A stretch of 64,000 bases of DNA from NCBI GenBank assembly GCA_025200525.1, contig CM045758.1, positions 163,801,040-163,865,039 on the forward strand, given 5' to 3'. The notes beneath the pieces were generated by a model. The model saw only the letters and a list, made by a program, of their open reading frames with translations, was not told the DNA's origin and did not search any database. The position numbers were made by a program, and so were the translations under genes. Origin of the DNA: Camellia lanceoleosa. Its lineage: Eukaryota > Streptophyta > Magnoliopsida > Ericales > Theaceae. This document shows positions 12,635-23,510 of the stretch, one piece after another. Each line of letters starts with the position of its first letter. Position 1 is the first letter of the stretch.

Positions 12635-12815
12635 GGCTTGCGCCTTTCCATGTTGAGCTTGGTTTGGTATGTGCCCATACTTTTCACGTTAAAGCACAAT
12701 TATGATATTATGTGTACGCATCTAGTGTTGTGGGTGACGGCACCGTTTCTGTGTTAAACGCAGTTCGTATGTATCTATGCCTTTCCTAGGCAAGATACGG
12801 TTTGGCCGCATACCA
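12635..12815 (+). repeat. About 185-bp repeat, copy B
   Basis: Same unit as copy A with scattered substitutions (for example AAAGCACAATTATG for GAAGCACGGTTATG). Confidence 0.9.
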
Positions 12816-13060
12816 TTCCATTCAATTGCATATAGAATATATTGCATTGTAGTTTGCATGCATTTACTGCATTATCCACCTGCATTGCATCCATCCAGTG
12901 CATATTTAGTCATTACATTGCATTGTACATAGCTTACATGCATTCATTGTAAACATTGCATATAGAATATATATCGCATTGTACATAGCTTGCATTGTCA
13001 TGGATTCATTGTATATATCGCATTGTAGCTTGCATGCATTTGCTGCATCTTCCATCTATG

Positions 13061-13240
13061 GCTTGCGCCGTTCAAGTTGAGCTTGGTCTGGTATGTGCCC
13101 ATACTTTTCACGTTGAAGCACGGTTATGATATTATATGTACGCACCTAGTGTTGTGGGTGACGGCATCGTTTCTATGTTAGACGCGGTTTGTATGTGTCC
13201 ATGCCTTTTCTAGGCAAGATACGGTTTGGCCACGTTCCTT
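13061..13240 (+). repeat. About 185-bp repeat, copy C
   Basis: Same unit, beginning GCTTGCGCCGTTCAAGTTG. A fourth, much diverged copy may lie at about 13385-13500 (GTCGCGCCTATTCCTTGATAG, then ATGTTGGCACCTTTTCTATG). Confidence 0.9.
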
Positions 13241-14202
13241 ATCCACTGCATTCACTGCATTGTAGTGTAGTTGATTGCATTCAGCATTTAGGATCATGGT
13301 GGTTCTGGCGAGCATGCCTCACTTATGTCATTCCACCCAATTACTTGTTCTCGTGTTAGTCTACACACATATAGTTTTGCATGTGTCGCGCCTATTCCTT
13401 GATAGGATTGTGGTTTGAGGATGTTGGCACCTTTTCTATGGTGGCGGATTTTGCATCTCCATCATCTTTATGACATTTGTGTGGTTTAATCTTGCTGGGG
13501 TTTGATCATCCCAGATGCATTGCATATCATTTGCATTGTTTATACATTGTTTTGTAATTTTGCATATCAGTTTGCATCCATTTTGCATTGTCATGCGTCA
13601 TACATAGGTTGCATTGTTTTGCATCCGTTTCGCATTGTCATGCGTCACACCTAGGTTACATTGTCATGCGTCACACCTAGGTTGCATTGTCTTGCATCCG
13701 TCTCGCATTGTTATGCGTGCCCCTTAGGTCGCATTGTCATGCACCACTTCGCTTGCATTGTCACGTACTTTCAATTGCATTGTTAGGCATACTGCTAACA
13801 ATATTGTATCTGTTAAGTTTCTTTTCTCTTACAAGCACGATATTGTATGTACAGTTCATTTGAAGTTGGAGCGACCAGACGAACCGCACAGGTATTGTAT
13901 TCTCCGCGTGAAACGTAGCGAGAATTACATAATTCTCTTACATTCTTTCTGCATTATAATATAGTTGGATTTGTGTTTGATTGTTTAAAACTGTTGCATG
14001 GTATGCTTCGTTACAGCTTTCTTTGTATGATCATAAGTTATGCTCGGCTTTGTGCATTATTTTGCATTTTGCCCCTGTTTTCGAGCGCATATCTTTATCT
14101 GTAGCTTGTATGCTTTGTCTAAGTATTCGGCCTTGTCAAAAATGGGTCGTCTCTAGGCTTTGACATTCACTCCCGTCATTGTTATGACTTTTGAGTTCTG
14201 TC

Positions 14203-14215
14203 AAAGAGGGGCAAT
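14203..14215 (+). promoter_or_regulatory. Polypurine tract before the 3' LTR
   Basis: AAAGAGGGGCAAT lies directly before the LTR start TGTAGACACCC. This is the plus-strand primer site expected next to a 3' LTR, and it fixes the element's orientation. Confidence 0.85.
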
Positions 14216-17200
14216 TGTAGACACCCTATATTTGACCGTCCTCAAGACTTGGACGTCACCGTTTGAACACTCGGTGATCATCCATGTTCGTGTTCGTTTT
14301 GAGTTTTCAAAGGCCTCGGCTACGTGCCTTGCCCTAGAAACTCTCAACTTGTCTGTTTTCTGTTTGGTTTTGCACCAAACACTTGTTGTTTTGCTTCTGA
14401 GGGTGGAAAATAGCTTGTTGGCCATCCCCACACCTCACCGGCCATGACTTGAGGCCACCGACCATGTTTTCTTGCCACCGGCCATTAGTGATGGCCGGTT
14501 GACACTCTTGGTGGTCGGCCGGCCACTTTTGTTGGTCGACCACTATTCATCTGCTTTTGGCAGATATTTTGTGCCAGTTGGCACCCACTTTGCACCCCCT
14601 CCATACACGTGTATGGAGAGATTTCCCTCTTGCTTAGCTTATTTTGTAAGCTTTGCAAGAGTTGGAATTCTATAAGAGGAGGGCTTCTCCTCCTCCTCAA
14701 GGGTTACAAAAAGTTCAGAGTGCGGATTAGGGTTAGAAATAGTGTATCTATCTATCTCTATTTCTCCATCTCTTTTGCTCTTTGTGTGTGTTTAAAGGGG
14801 TTTTGTTCTTAGTTTTGCACTAGGACACCTAGTTCTACACCTTACCTTGGTTGCTGAGGAGCTAAAGGGTTATTCTTGAAGGTTTTGAGCTGGTTTAGAC
14901 CTAAGGAAGGCTGCTAGAGCATTGTTCTTGAAGAGGTCTACAAGGGTAAGAACTTTCCCTTTAAATACCCCCTTTTTGCATAGGCTTTTAGCCATCCTTG
15001 CATCTATTTTTAAGCTTAACTTATAACATATAAAAGTTCTAATTTTAAGTGCTTAACATAATTGTTTAAGGTTTCTTTGGTGTTTGGGGTTATTTGACCC
15101 CTCTTAGGCCTTGTTTGGCACCATTTTGTGCTATTTTGGTGAGCTCCGGGACCACCTTGTCTTGGCCTCCTCACCACTGAAATCCAGAGGGATTTCAGTG
15201 GTGGGGATGGTGCTTTAAGGTCCTAAGAAGGAGAGGGCCATCCCCTCTCCTTGTTGCCTTCAATAATTGTCATTTTAGCCTCATGTGTGAGCATCTTGTT
15301 TAAGTTCATGTTGGCTATGTCTTAAGTAGTATTTGTGCTTATTTTTCCATGATATAGCACTTTTTTTAATTGGTTTAGACACACCATGCTTGCCTTGCAT
15401 ACTTGTCTTGTAATGCCATTATTTGCCTTAACATGTACTTAGCATTTAGACGACTATGCTTACTTGTTTTGGCCAAGCTTTGTGAAGCTTTTATGCATGT
15501 TTTAGTATGCTTAAGGTCTGTTTGTGGTTGTTTTGACCATCCATGACATGCTTTGTATAACCACCTTGCATTTTGGCTTGTTAGCCTTGGGTGTGTGAGT
15601 GTTGAGCATGCATTACTTGGCTTGTTTAGGTGTTTTGGCACCACTTATAATACCATTTCAGTCCTTGTGGTATGCTTGTATGCTTGCATTTGATGCCTTT
15701 AATGCTTTAAAAGGCACATGTCTTATGCTCAATGTTTGGACCTTTGTGCATGCCTTTAGACTTAGGCCATTTAGATGCCATCTAGGTGTCCCTCGACCTT
15801 GTTTTGGTGCGCCTTGGGGTGGTTTTGAGTCCCCATGGCCCTTTGGTCATTAGCTTCATGTGTCACATGCCCATAGTTTAAGCCCTTGGGTTTGGTTGCA
15901 TGCCTTGCTTGCATTGTTAGGTTGATTTGGCATCATCCCTCATGTATTTTCAGAGCTTGCCATGCTTGCCATTAGTCCATGTTTATCCTCTTTTAAGTGT
16001 GCTTAAAAGTTGATATTTGATGCATAAGTGTTGGACTTTGTGTGCATGAATGTTTGTGTGTACATTGGCCTTGCATGTTGTCACATACTTGGCCCATAAA
16101 CATCTTGTTACATGCTTAAATGATAGTGCATTTGGCATGCATTCTTCTTTTTGTTTTGGTTGCTTAACATGTTACATGTTTTGCATGTTGGCATTGCATT
16201 TCGCCTGCTTGTTAGCTTGCACACTTGTTACATGTTTGCATGTTTGCATGCTTGTTGGCATTCTTATGTTGCATATTTCGCTCACATGCCTAGGTTGCAT
16301 TGCATTTGGCATGCATGCCTTGCCTCTTGAATCACCATGATAGAGGTCGGACCTCTTGTTTGTTTTGTGTGCATTTCATTTGACATTGAAAATGCACACT
16401 TGACTTCTTGGACCATCACGCATTGAAATGCGCGATTGGTGGTCCGAGGGTCGAAGACCAAATTCCCTTGAGTCCATAACATGATGGGGAGGTTGGTGGT
16501 GCAAATATTGTTTGAAAATGCATTTCCATGCCTTGTCTGTTCTCTGCTGTTGTCAAAACAGGATTCTGCAGACATAGATGGCCGACTGACCACATTGAGT
16601 GCCGGCCGACCACAAATCTCTGGCCGAGACCAATGGTCGATGACCACTTTTCCATAGCCGGTGACCATTCCTCATGGCCGGTGGCACCCCACAGTGTTCA
16701 GAGAGTGCTCCTTGGGACTTGTGCAATTTTCAGAGGCATAAAACAATGAAAGCAATGACTTGTGCATGGTGGTGGGTTTCCGAGCGGAGTCGAACACGCA
16801 TGCATTGGACCCTCTTCCCGAGACTGTTTTATCATTTTATTAACTTAGTTAATTTGCTTAACTAGTCAATTGGTTTGTAACTATTTAATTAGTTTGTTAG
16901 TTGATTAAATTGTATTATTCTTTCGGCCCCTCCGAGCGAGGGCGAATTTGTAATAAGTGTGCGTATGTGCGATGCATGTCTTCCAATCCTCACTTCTTTC
17001 TCCCTTTTACTTACCTGCTTGATGGTTAGTATTAGGGCATATTTCAATTAGCATCCTTATGCTATGTATGTATGCATCATTCATCGATTGCATGCACCGG
17101 GCGTGGCTTATCATACTAATTGCATAGTATTTTAAATCTAACTTGAATACATGTTATCTCTTGCATTTCACATGCCATCTATAGATTAGCCGAGCCTACT

Positions 17201-18212
17201 CTAGCTGCATTTTGCCTGCGATGCATTAGCCATCTTAACATGGACTTGGATCATACATTTGATTACTAACATGTTCCTTGTTTTTGGCTTGGAGTACTAG
17301 ATGAGTGTTTATGCTTTAGCATCTCGCATGAATGTGAATGTTAACATGAAAACATGTTTGCCATGAGGCTAACTGCTTAGTTGATTTACTGCCTGAATGC
17401 CTGTGGGTGAAGGTTGGATTGCTTGAGTTGGAACAACTCGTTGAAATCCGTGATTTAGCCTACTTACGAGTAGCAAATTTCAAACTGCCTTTCAAACGAG
17501 CGGATATGCAATGTTTTGTTCCAAATTAGGCGATCTAGTTTATACTTTTGTGTTGTACGAATCACATAGTAAGATTAGCTAATCAACCGGAATAAGAGCA
17601 CATAATGTTTTCAAAACTAGATATCATAGTTAGTAGAGGCCGATCTTTGATCGGCGTGAGAAGCTCATAGTGACCTTCCCCAATCGTACCCAAGTTCGAG
17701 GAGACAACTTTGGTGATAGCCGGACACGTGGCCTTAGGCAACGAGTCAGGGTTTCCTAAATTCCCCCAAAATAAATATTTAGGTGGCGACTCTGTATCTA
17801 GCAAAACAGTCCATGTTTGGCACTTCTTTCAAACAAAATCTGTTTTCAAAAACGATTTGCCAGATTTGGACTCTTTGATGATTCATCAGTCTTGCATTGC
17901 ACTTTGCGAGATTAGATACAGGACCATGACATTGAGTCCTAAACTGTAGTGAGCCCAATGAACAAAACAGGATTCCCTCCCGGGACGTTCGGGGACGTCT
18001 ATAGCGACTCTGTATCTAGCAAAGCAGTCCATGTTTGGCACTTCTTTCTAAAAATCTATTTTTCAAAACGATTTGTCGGATTTGGACTCTTTGGTGATTT
18101 ATCGGTCTTGCATTGCACTTTGCGGGATTAGATTCAGGACCGTGACATTTGAGTCGAGCGTAGTGAGCCCAATGAACAAAAGCGGATATTCGGGACGTTA
18201 GGGGCGTCTACA
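14216..18212 (+). mobile_element. 3' LTR, 3997 bp
   Basis: It begins TGTAGACACCC after the polypurine tract and ends GGGGCGTCTACA at 18212, where MULE coding sequence starts. It contains two GGCCGG-type clusters, a CTATAAGAGG-like TATA site near 14671, and transcript-like sequence after it. The 17786-18212 end is tandemly duplicated. The five bases after the end (CATAC) should match a target duplication outside the window. No gene is supported inside; the short open frames are chance. Confidence 0.85.
17784..18212 (+). repeat. Tandem duplication of the LTR end with primer-site-like motif
   Basis: The segment from GCGACTCTGTATCTAGCAAA (17786) repeats from 18004 with a period near 217. The first copy is preceded by TGGCGACTCTG (17784-17794), which resembles the primer-binding sequence used by Ogre-type elements. 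The second follows GGGGACGTCTATA, an LTR-end-like sequence. Each copy ends in a GGGACGTT..GGGG.CGTCTA motif. Confidence 0.75.
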
Positions 18213-20726
18213 CATACAATCTAAAGAGCAAGAAGAAAACAATGAGTAATGTGATGGAGTAGAACATAATGAGCCAATGGACCAACATCATGATATCATT
18301 TGTGGCTCAACAATGCATCAGCCTCAAGAATCTGAGGAATCAAATGATGCTCAAATTATTGATCTACATCAAAGACTAAAGGCACTTTCTAAATCCAAAA
18401 TAGAAGAAGAGAGAAATTGGAATAAATTACTTGCAGAAAAGGACATTACAATAAGAACCTTGATATCACATAACTCAGAACTTCAAGAAAGAGACAACAC
18501 AAACCAAATGAAACTAAGGATGTTGGAGGTTCAAAAACAAGATGATACAAAAACAATTCAACAGTTGAGATATTCAATTTCAGAGCTTGAAACTGAAAAT
18601 GCTAGATTGCATGAACAAATTCAAGAACTATCCATCCAATTAGCAACACAACCTTACCGAACACCAACACAAGTTCAACCACAAGGTCAGTGAAAATCTT
18701 GAGCCACAAAAATTTATGTCATTGTCTCAACATAACTTAGAGAAATTTCTATTTATTATAATTTTCTATGTCAATTGTAATTTTCTCTGGAAGTTAAATT
18801 TCTCTGACCACATTAGTTTCTACTGCTTATTTCTATTGATTTTTACTGCTTATTTGATTTTCTCTGTCTATTTTCTTATTTGATTTTTGGGGCTTGTTTG
18901 ATTTTCACTGTGTATAGTTGGAATAGAAGTGGAACAATAACCAACAACCTAGCAAGAACAAGTGGCACACAAAGAACAACCAAAATAAAAGACAAAAGTC
19001 TATTGTAACTAGAAAATAGTGAATCAAATAAATTTAAATATTGAAATATCATCTGTTACTTCAGAGAAATTTCGCTTTTACTGAGTGAAAAAATATCCTA
19101 CATCAATGATAAAGAACTTAAAGGCAAAAGAAATGAAAGAAACGCAGCAAGATCCAGAATTTCAATATCCCAAAGTTGTGAAGGTGACTAGAGGTTCAAA
19201 GCAAGCTGCAAAGCAAACAAAGCAAACCACCAAAGACAAAGAAGTACTTGATGCCGATGCGTACGTCTTGCCTCAACCAACAAGCATCAAAAAATTTTGG
19301 GTTTTTTCACAAACTCTACCGATTTCAAAATTGATAAAAGAACATATAAAAGATATCTTGCAGCACATATCAAATGTGTCTGGACTTAAGTAAGTATAAC
19401 AAATAAAATAGAAGATAAAAAATAACAATTTACTAACTTATATTGCATTAACAACTATTAAATCTCTTCTTTGTCATCTTGTAGGGCTTTAATCTGAACA
19501 AGTGAGTTCAATCTCATTACCTTTGAAAATATTGGAAACCTAATAAAGGAAAAAGAAATTGCCAACAATGTGAGTCTTTCATCAAAATTTCTTTGCAATT
19601 TTCCATCAGCCTTTATAAACCAATGTTACAATTATAAACGATATTTTTCAGGTCATTGATGGCTATGGAAAGATCCTATTTGCTGACCAAAAGAGAAAAA
19701 GACAACAACCAACTTCATTTTTTTTTTACATGCATGAGCTTAGTATGTTACTACTCTTTTATTTGATTTTCTCTGGAATTTACTTACTACTTTCTCTTGT
19801 TAAGATACTTCTTGAAGCCAGTTGTGTCATTAGTCTAATTTTCTCTAACTAGTTGTGTGCATTTAAAATTTCTTTGTGTGTATATTTCTTAAATTCCTGT
19901 CATTTTAACTTTCTCATAACTATTTTTTGATTTTCTCTGACCGCAGAACTTCATCAAGATGATGGAAAATCAAACTTTCCGAGTCTCATTATTTGACAAG
20001 CATCTTGAAACAGTATGGAGGAACTACAGGTTCCTCCATTTTTCAATAAATATTGCGGGCAATGAGAGGTCAACAGATGGAAATTACTAGACCTTGCTAG
20101 TCTTGAACAAATAAGACAATTTATGGAGGTTCTACAACTCACTAAGGTCAAGGAGGGATGATGCACAGGACAAATATATCAGAGATACAAAACAATTGGT
20201 AACGAGTGCAAATTTCTCTGATCCATGATAATGTTTATGTGATGATAATTTTCATATAATCCCATCGATTTGTCTATAAATTTCTTTATTATTTAAAAAT
20301 TATTTTTTTGCAGCAAAATTATGTGAAGAATTTTTTGAAAACTTGCCTTGAAAGAGAGGCACAATCACAACCCTCTTTTAAATTGATAGATTCATAAAAC
20401 ACAAATTACGACTTTAAATATGTCAACAATGCTCCACAACAAGACAGTGATTCGTAAGTGTTATACAACATCTATAAATAAGATAATCTAATTTGAATAA
20501 TTTTTAAAACTAACTATACCTATAATTTGTATGCAGTGTGGATTGCGGCCTCTTTGTATGCTACATGATGAGACAATATAGCAACCATGAATCTATCAGC
20601 TCGAAATTGTCCACACAAGATGTAAGGTTGATGAGGGCAAAAATCATAAAGAGATTTGTAACCGAAGTTGACCGGTCATGGACAAAACCAATTCAAATAC
20701 CACCAAAAGAAGAACCAAAAGTATAA
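18213..20726 (+). pseudogene. MULE-borne ULP1 (C48) cysteine protease gene, 3' part
   Basis: The 5' segment (to about 18685, donor AAG/GTCAGT) encodes a Glu/Gln/Lys-rich coiled coil. A basic segment follows (19085-19392). Later exons are well supported: 19485-19569, 19652 to about 19740, 19947-20198, 20314-20453 and 20537-20726, with matching phases. 19947-20198 holds the TLLVLN..DNLWRFYNSLRSR core; the last exon begins at the catalytic VDCGLFVCYMM (Cys present). ULP1 proteases cleave SUMO-type conjugates. The expected His-Trp before TLLVLN reads Tyr-stop (about 20084-20092), and TAA stops follow at K*DN and IDS*NTN, so this copy is dead. Introns contain the MULE motif TTTCTCTG. Confidence 0.8.
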
Positions 20727-20959
20727 TAGTAAAAGCACACTAGTAAAAGGAAGACAATGCACACAATGTAATTAAGAATAACCATTCAATTTGTTTTTTT
20801 ATACATTGAAGAAATAATGATGTTTAACATATATGTATATATCTTTTTTTGACTAATGTAAATTTCATAACTATCAATGGTTATATATATATATATATTA
20901 TTGTGATTGTCAACACAATCCATATAGAGAAAATTGTCTGTAGAAATTTCTCGGGTATG

Positions 20960-21750
20960 ATGTTACCAGAAATTCACAGAGAAATTTAATTCGTATCGTG
21001 TCAAGGGGGTGCCTATGTGATCATGTAATCTGTAATGCTATGTGTTGGTACAAAACAATCATCAAATTCAAAAAACACAAAGCGCACAATAATTTTCTAT
21101 GCTATTGGCAAATTTCACTTGATAAATGTAAAGTTTCAAAACACAATGTACAGAGAATTTTCTCTGCTAGTGGCAAATTTCTCTGGGTGAATTTGACTGG
21201 TATTATAAACACCTTTGCCTATAGTATGTTTCAACAAACACAATGCACACTGTAATTTTCAATGCTATTGGCAAATTTTCTCTGGTTGAATTAGACCTCA
21301 CAAAACACAATACACATTTCAACAAACACAATGCTCATGGTAAATTTCTCTTATATTGGCAAATTTCTATGGATAAATTTGACTGGTATGAAATTACTAA
21401 AAATTCACAAAAAAAATTTAACTCGTATTGTACTAAAAAGGGTGTCTATATGATCATGTAATCTGTAATGCATTGTGTTGGTACAAAACAATCATCAAAT
21501 TCAAAAAACACAATGCACACAGTAATTTTCTCTACTATTGACAAATTTCTATAGATGAATTTAAAGCTTCAAAACACAATGCACAGAGAATTTTCTCTGC
21601 TAGAAGCAAATTTCTCTGGAAGAATTTGATTGATATTATAAACACATTGCTTATAGTATATATCAACAAACACAATGCACACTTTCATTACTATTGGAAA
21701 ATTTCTCTAGATGAATTTGATTGGTATTATTATATACATTGTCCAAAAAA
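20960..21750 (+). repeat. About 430-bp tandem duplication between ULP1 and MURA
   Basis: Copy 1 starts near 20960 and copy 2 near 21392. Both contain TGATCATGTAATCTGTAATG, TTGGTACAAAACAATCATC and CAGAGAATTTTCTCTGCTAG in order. The convergent intergenic space holds no coding region. Confidence 0.85.
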
Positions 21751-22924
21751 TACATTTCACAAAACAAAATACATAAAGAAATCATCAAATATATTATTCA
21801 ATCAATAAAATGTATTATCATCAACTATTTAACAAAGGTTCCTTACAAGTCCTCTTATTATAGCGACCAATACTCTCACATCGACTACACTTAATCACCC
21901 TTTTAAACTCTCCAGTAGAAGCAATTATATTCTTCTTTGGCCTCCCGGCTGGTCTCTTACTTAATGGAAGTAAAATCATAGCATCATCAATGCTACACAC
22001 AGGTTTTTCAATAGTTGGAACTAGGCCAATCGAAAACGAGTATGCTTGACGATATATATTAGCATGAAAAAATGGTTCAACGAATGAATTCAAATTCTTT
22101 CTACTCTTAAAAATTGTAGCAACAGCATGTTGACATGGATACCCATTTATTTCTCATTTTCGACATGAACAAGTTCTTAACCCAAGATCAACCATAACCG
22201 AAGGAAAACAAATGCACTTCAAAGACATTATCAGATGATAAACTCACATTCCATGTCCTTCCATCCATAAAAGCCTTCTCCAATACACTATCCATACGAG
22301 GACAGAGAACTTTATTCTATTTACTAGAAAACATCCTCCTATCAGACCTCATATTCATGATTTGCAACCATATCATGTCCACCAAATTTGTTATTGGCAA
22401 GTGCCAAGTTTCATGTATCCATGAATTGAATAACTCAGCAACATTTAAATACATCTCACCATAACATTTCCCCTCAAAATATGCATCACTCTAATTTTCA
22501 TATAGTAAACTTCTCAAGAAAACACTCACAATGTCTCCTCCCTCACTTTTTAATTCATTTAACTTGACATGAAATGATGCTTTTGTTGGCGCATATACAC
22601 ATTCTGAAAACTTGGACACAATCGTCTCTCTAACCAAATTTGTGTTTCCACATGACAACTTATCTCTTAAATTTCTCTTTAGATGTTCAAGACAAAATCC
22701 ATGAAAGCAATTAGGGAAAAACCTAGCAATTCCTTCTACAATACCATAATGTCGATTTGATATGAAACTTATCACCCTTTCTAATCCCAATACTTTACAT
22801 AAATGTTCAAAGAACCAACACCAATTGTCTTTATTCTCAGCATGAACAACAGCAAAAGCTATAGAAAAAAAACCTACAAAACAAATAGGAACAAGCATAT
22901 TAGATATACACATGCAGAGAAAAT

Positions 22925-23510
22925 TAAAATAATAAACAACCAGAGAAATTTGACACTGCCAACATCTAAAGAAACTTCACACAGTGGCCAAATCCAAAGA
23001 AAATTCACACAATGGCAACCTCTAGAGAAAATTCACTTAGCGACCAACTCTAGAGAAAATTCACACATTGGTAACATCTAGAGAAAATTCACTTAGTGAC
23101 CAACTCCAAAGAAAATTCACACATTGGCAACATCTAGAGAAAATTCACTTAGTGACCAACTATAGAAAAAATTCACACAATGACAATATCCAAAGAAAAT
23201 TCACTTAGTGACCAACTACAAATAAAATTCACACATTGGCAACATCTAGAGAAAATTTACTTAGTGACCAACTACAGAGAAAATTCACACAATGACAATA
23301 TCCAGATGAAATTCACTTAGTGACCAATTACAGATAAAATTCACACAATGAAAACATCCAGAGAAAATTCACACACCGACTACAATCTAGAGAAAATTAA
23401 CACAGTGGCCACAACTAGAGAAAATTCACATAGTGGCCAAAACTAGAGAAAATTCAAAGTGTCAGAGAAAAATCACATTCACGCAATTGTTACATGTATA
23501 GAAAATTCAC
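22925..23510. repeat. 28/56-bp minisatellite inside the MURA intron
   Basis: Alternating units AGAGAAAATTCACTTAGTGA..CCAACT and AGAAAATTCACACATTGGCA..ACATCT repeat through almost the whole 671-bp intron, with about 20 copies of the AGAAAATTCAC core. It spares both splice sites. Confidence 0.9.

Larger units (their letters stand above)
11760..13800. repeat. Hypervariable 3' region rich in GCATTG/TGCATG words
   Basis: Short words such as TTGCATTGTCATGC, GCATTATCATGCATTTC and GCATTGTACATAGCTTGCAT recur dozens of times. A near-exact local duplication with an AAACAACAAAAAAACAAACATGC insert occurs at about 12044-12180. Open frames here are low-complexity artefacts. Tandem repeats between pol and the 3' LTR are a known feature of Tat/Ogre elements and can seed satellites. 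13800-14200 is unique sequence leading to the polypurine tract. Confidence 0.8.
3658..18212 (+). mobile_element. Ogre/Tat-like Ty3 element: interior and 3' LTR, pol not found
   Basis: The order on the plus strand is gag remnant, featureless interior, antisense PMD gene, repeat-rich 3' region, polypurine tract and 3' LTR. The 5' LTR and start of gag must lie left of the window, beyond the element ending at 3657. I found no protease, reverse transcriptase, RNase H or integrase of useful length, so this copy looks non-autonomous, although deletion or strong decay is also possible. LTR length of about 4 kb, the gag type and an extra antisense gene are all usual for the Tat/Ogre lineage. It is inserted in MULE-1: sequence from 18213 on is MULE coding DNA. 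Confidence 0.75.

Noticed and set aside
18277..18693. Stand-alone coiled-coil host gene
   Set aside because: Its frame continues left into the LTR junction and ends at a splice donor, and it is collinear with the ULP1 exons, so it is read as part of that gene.
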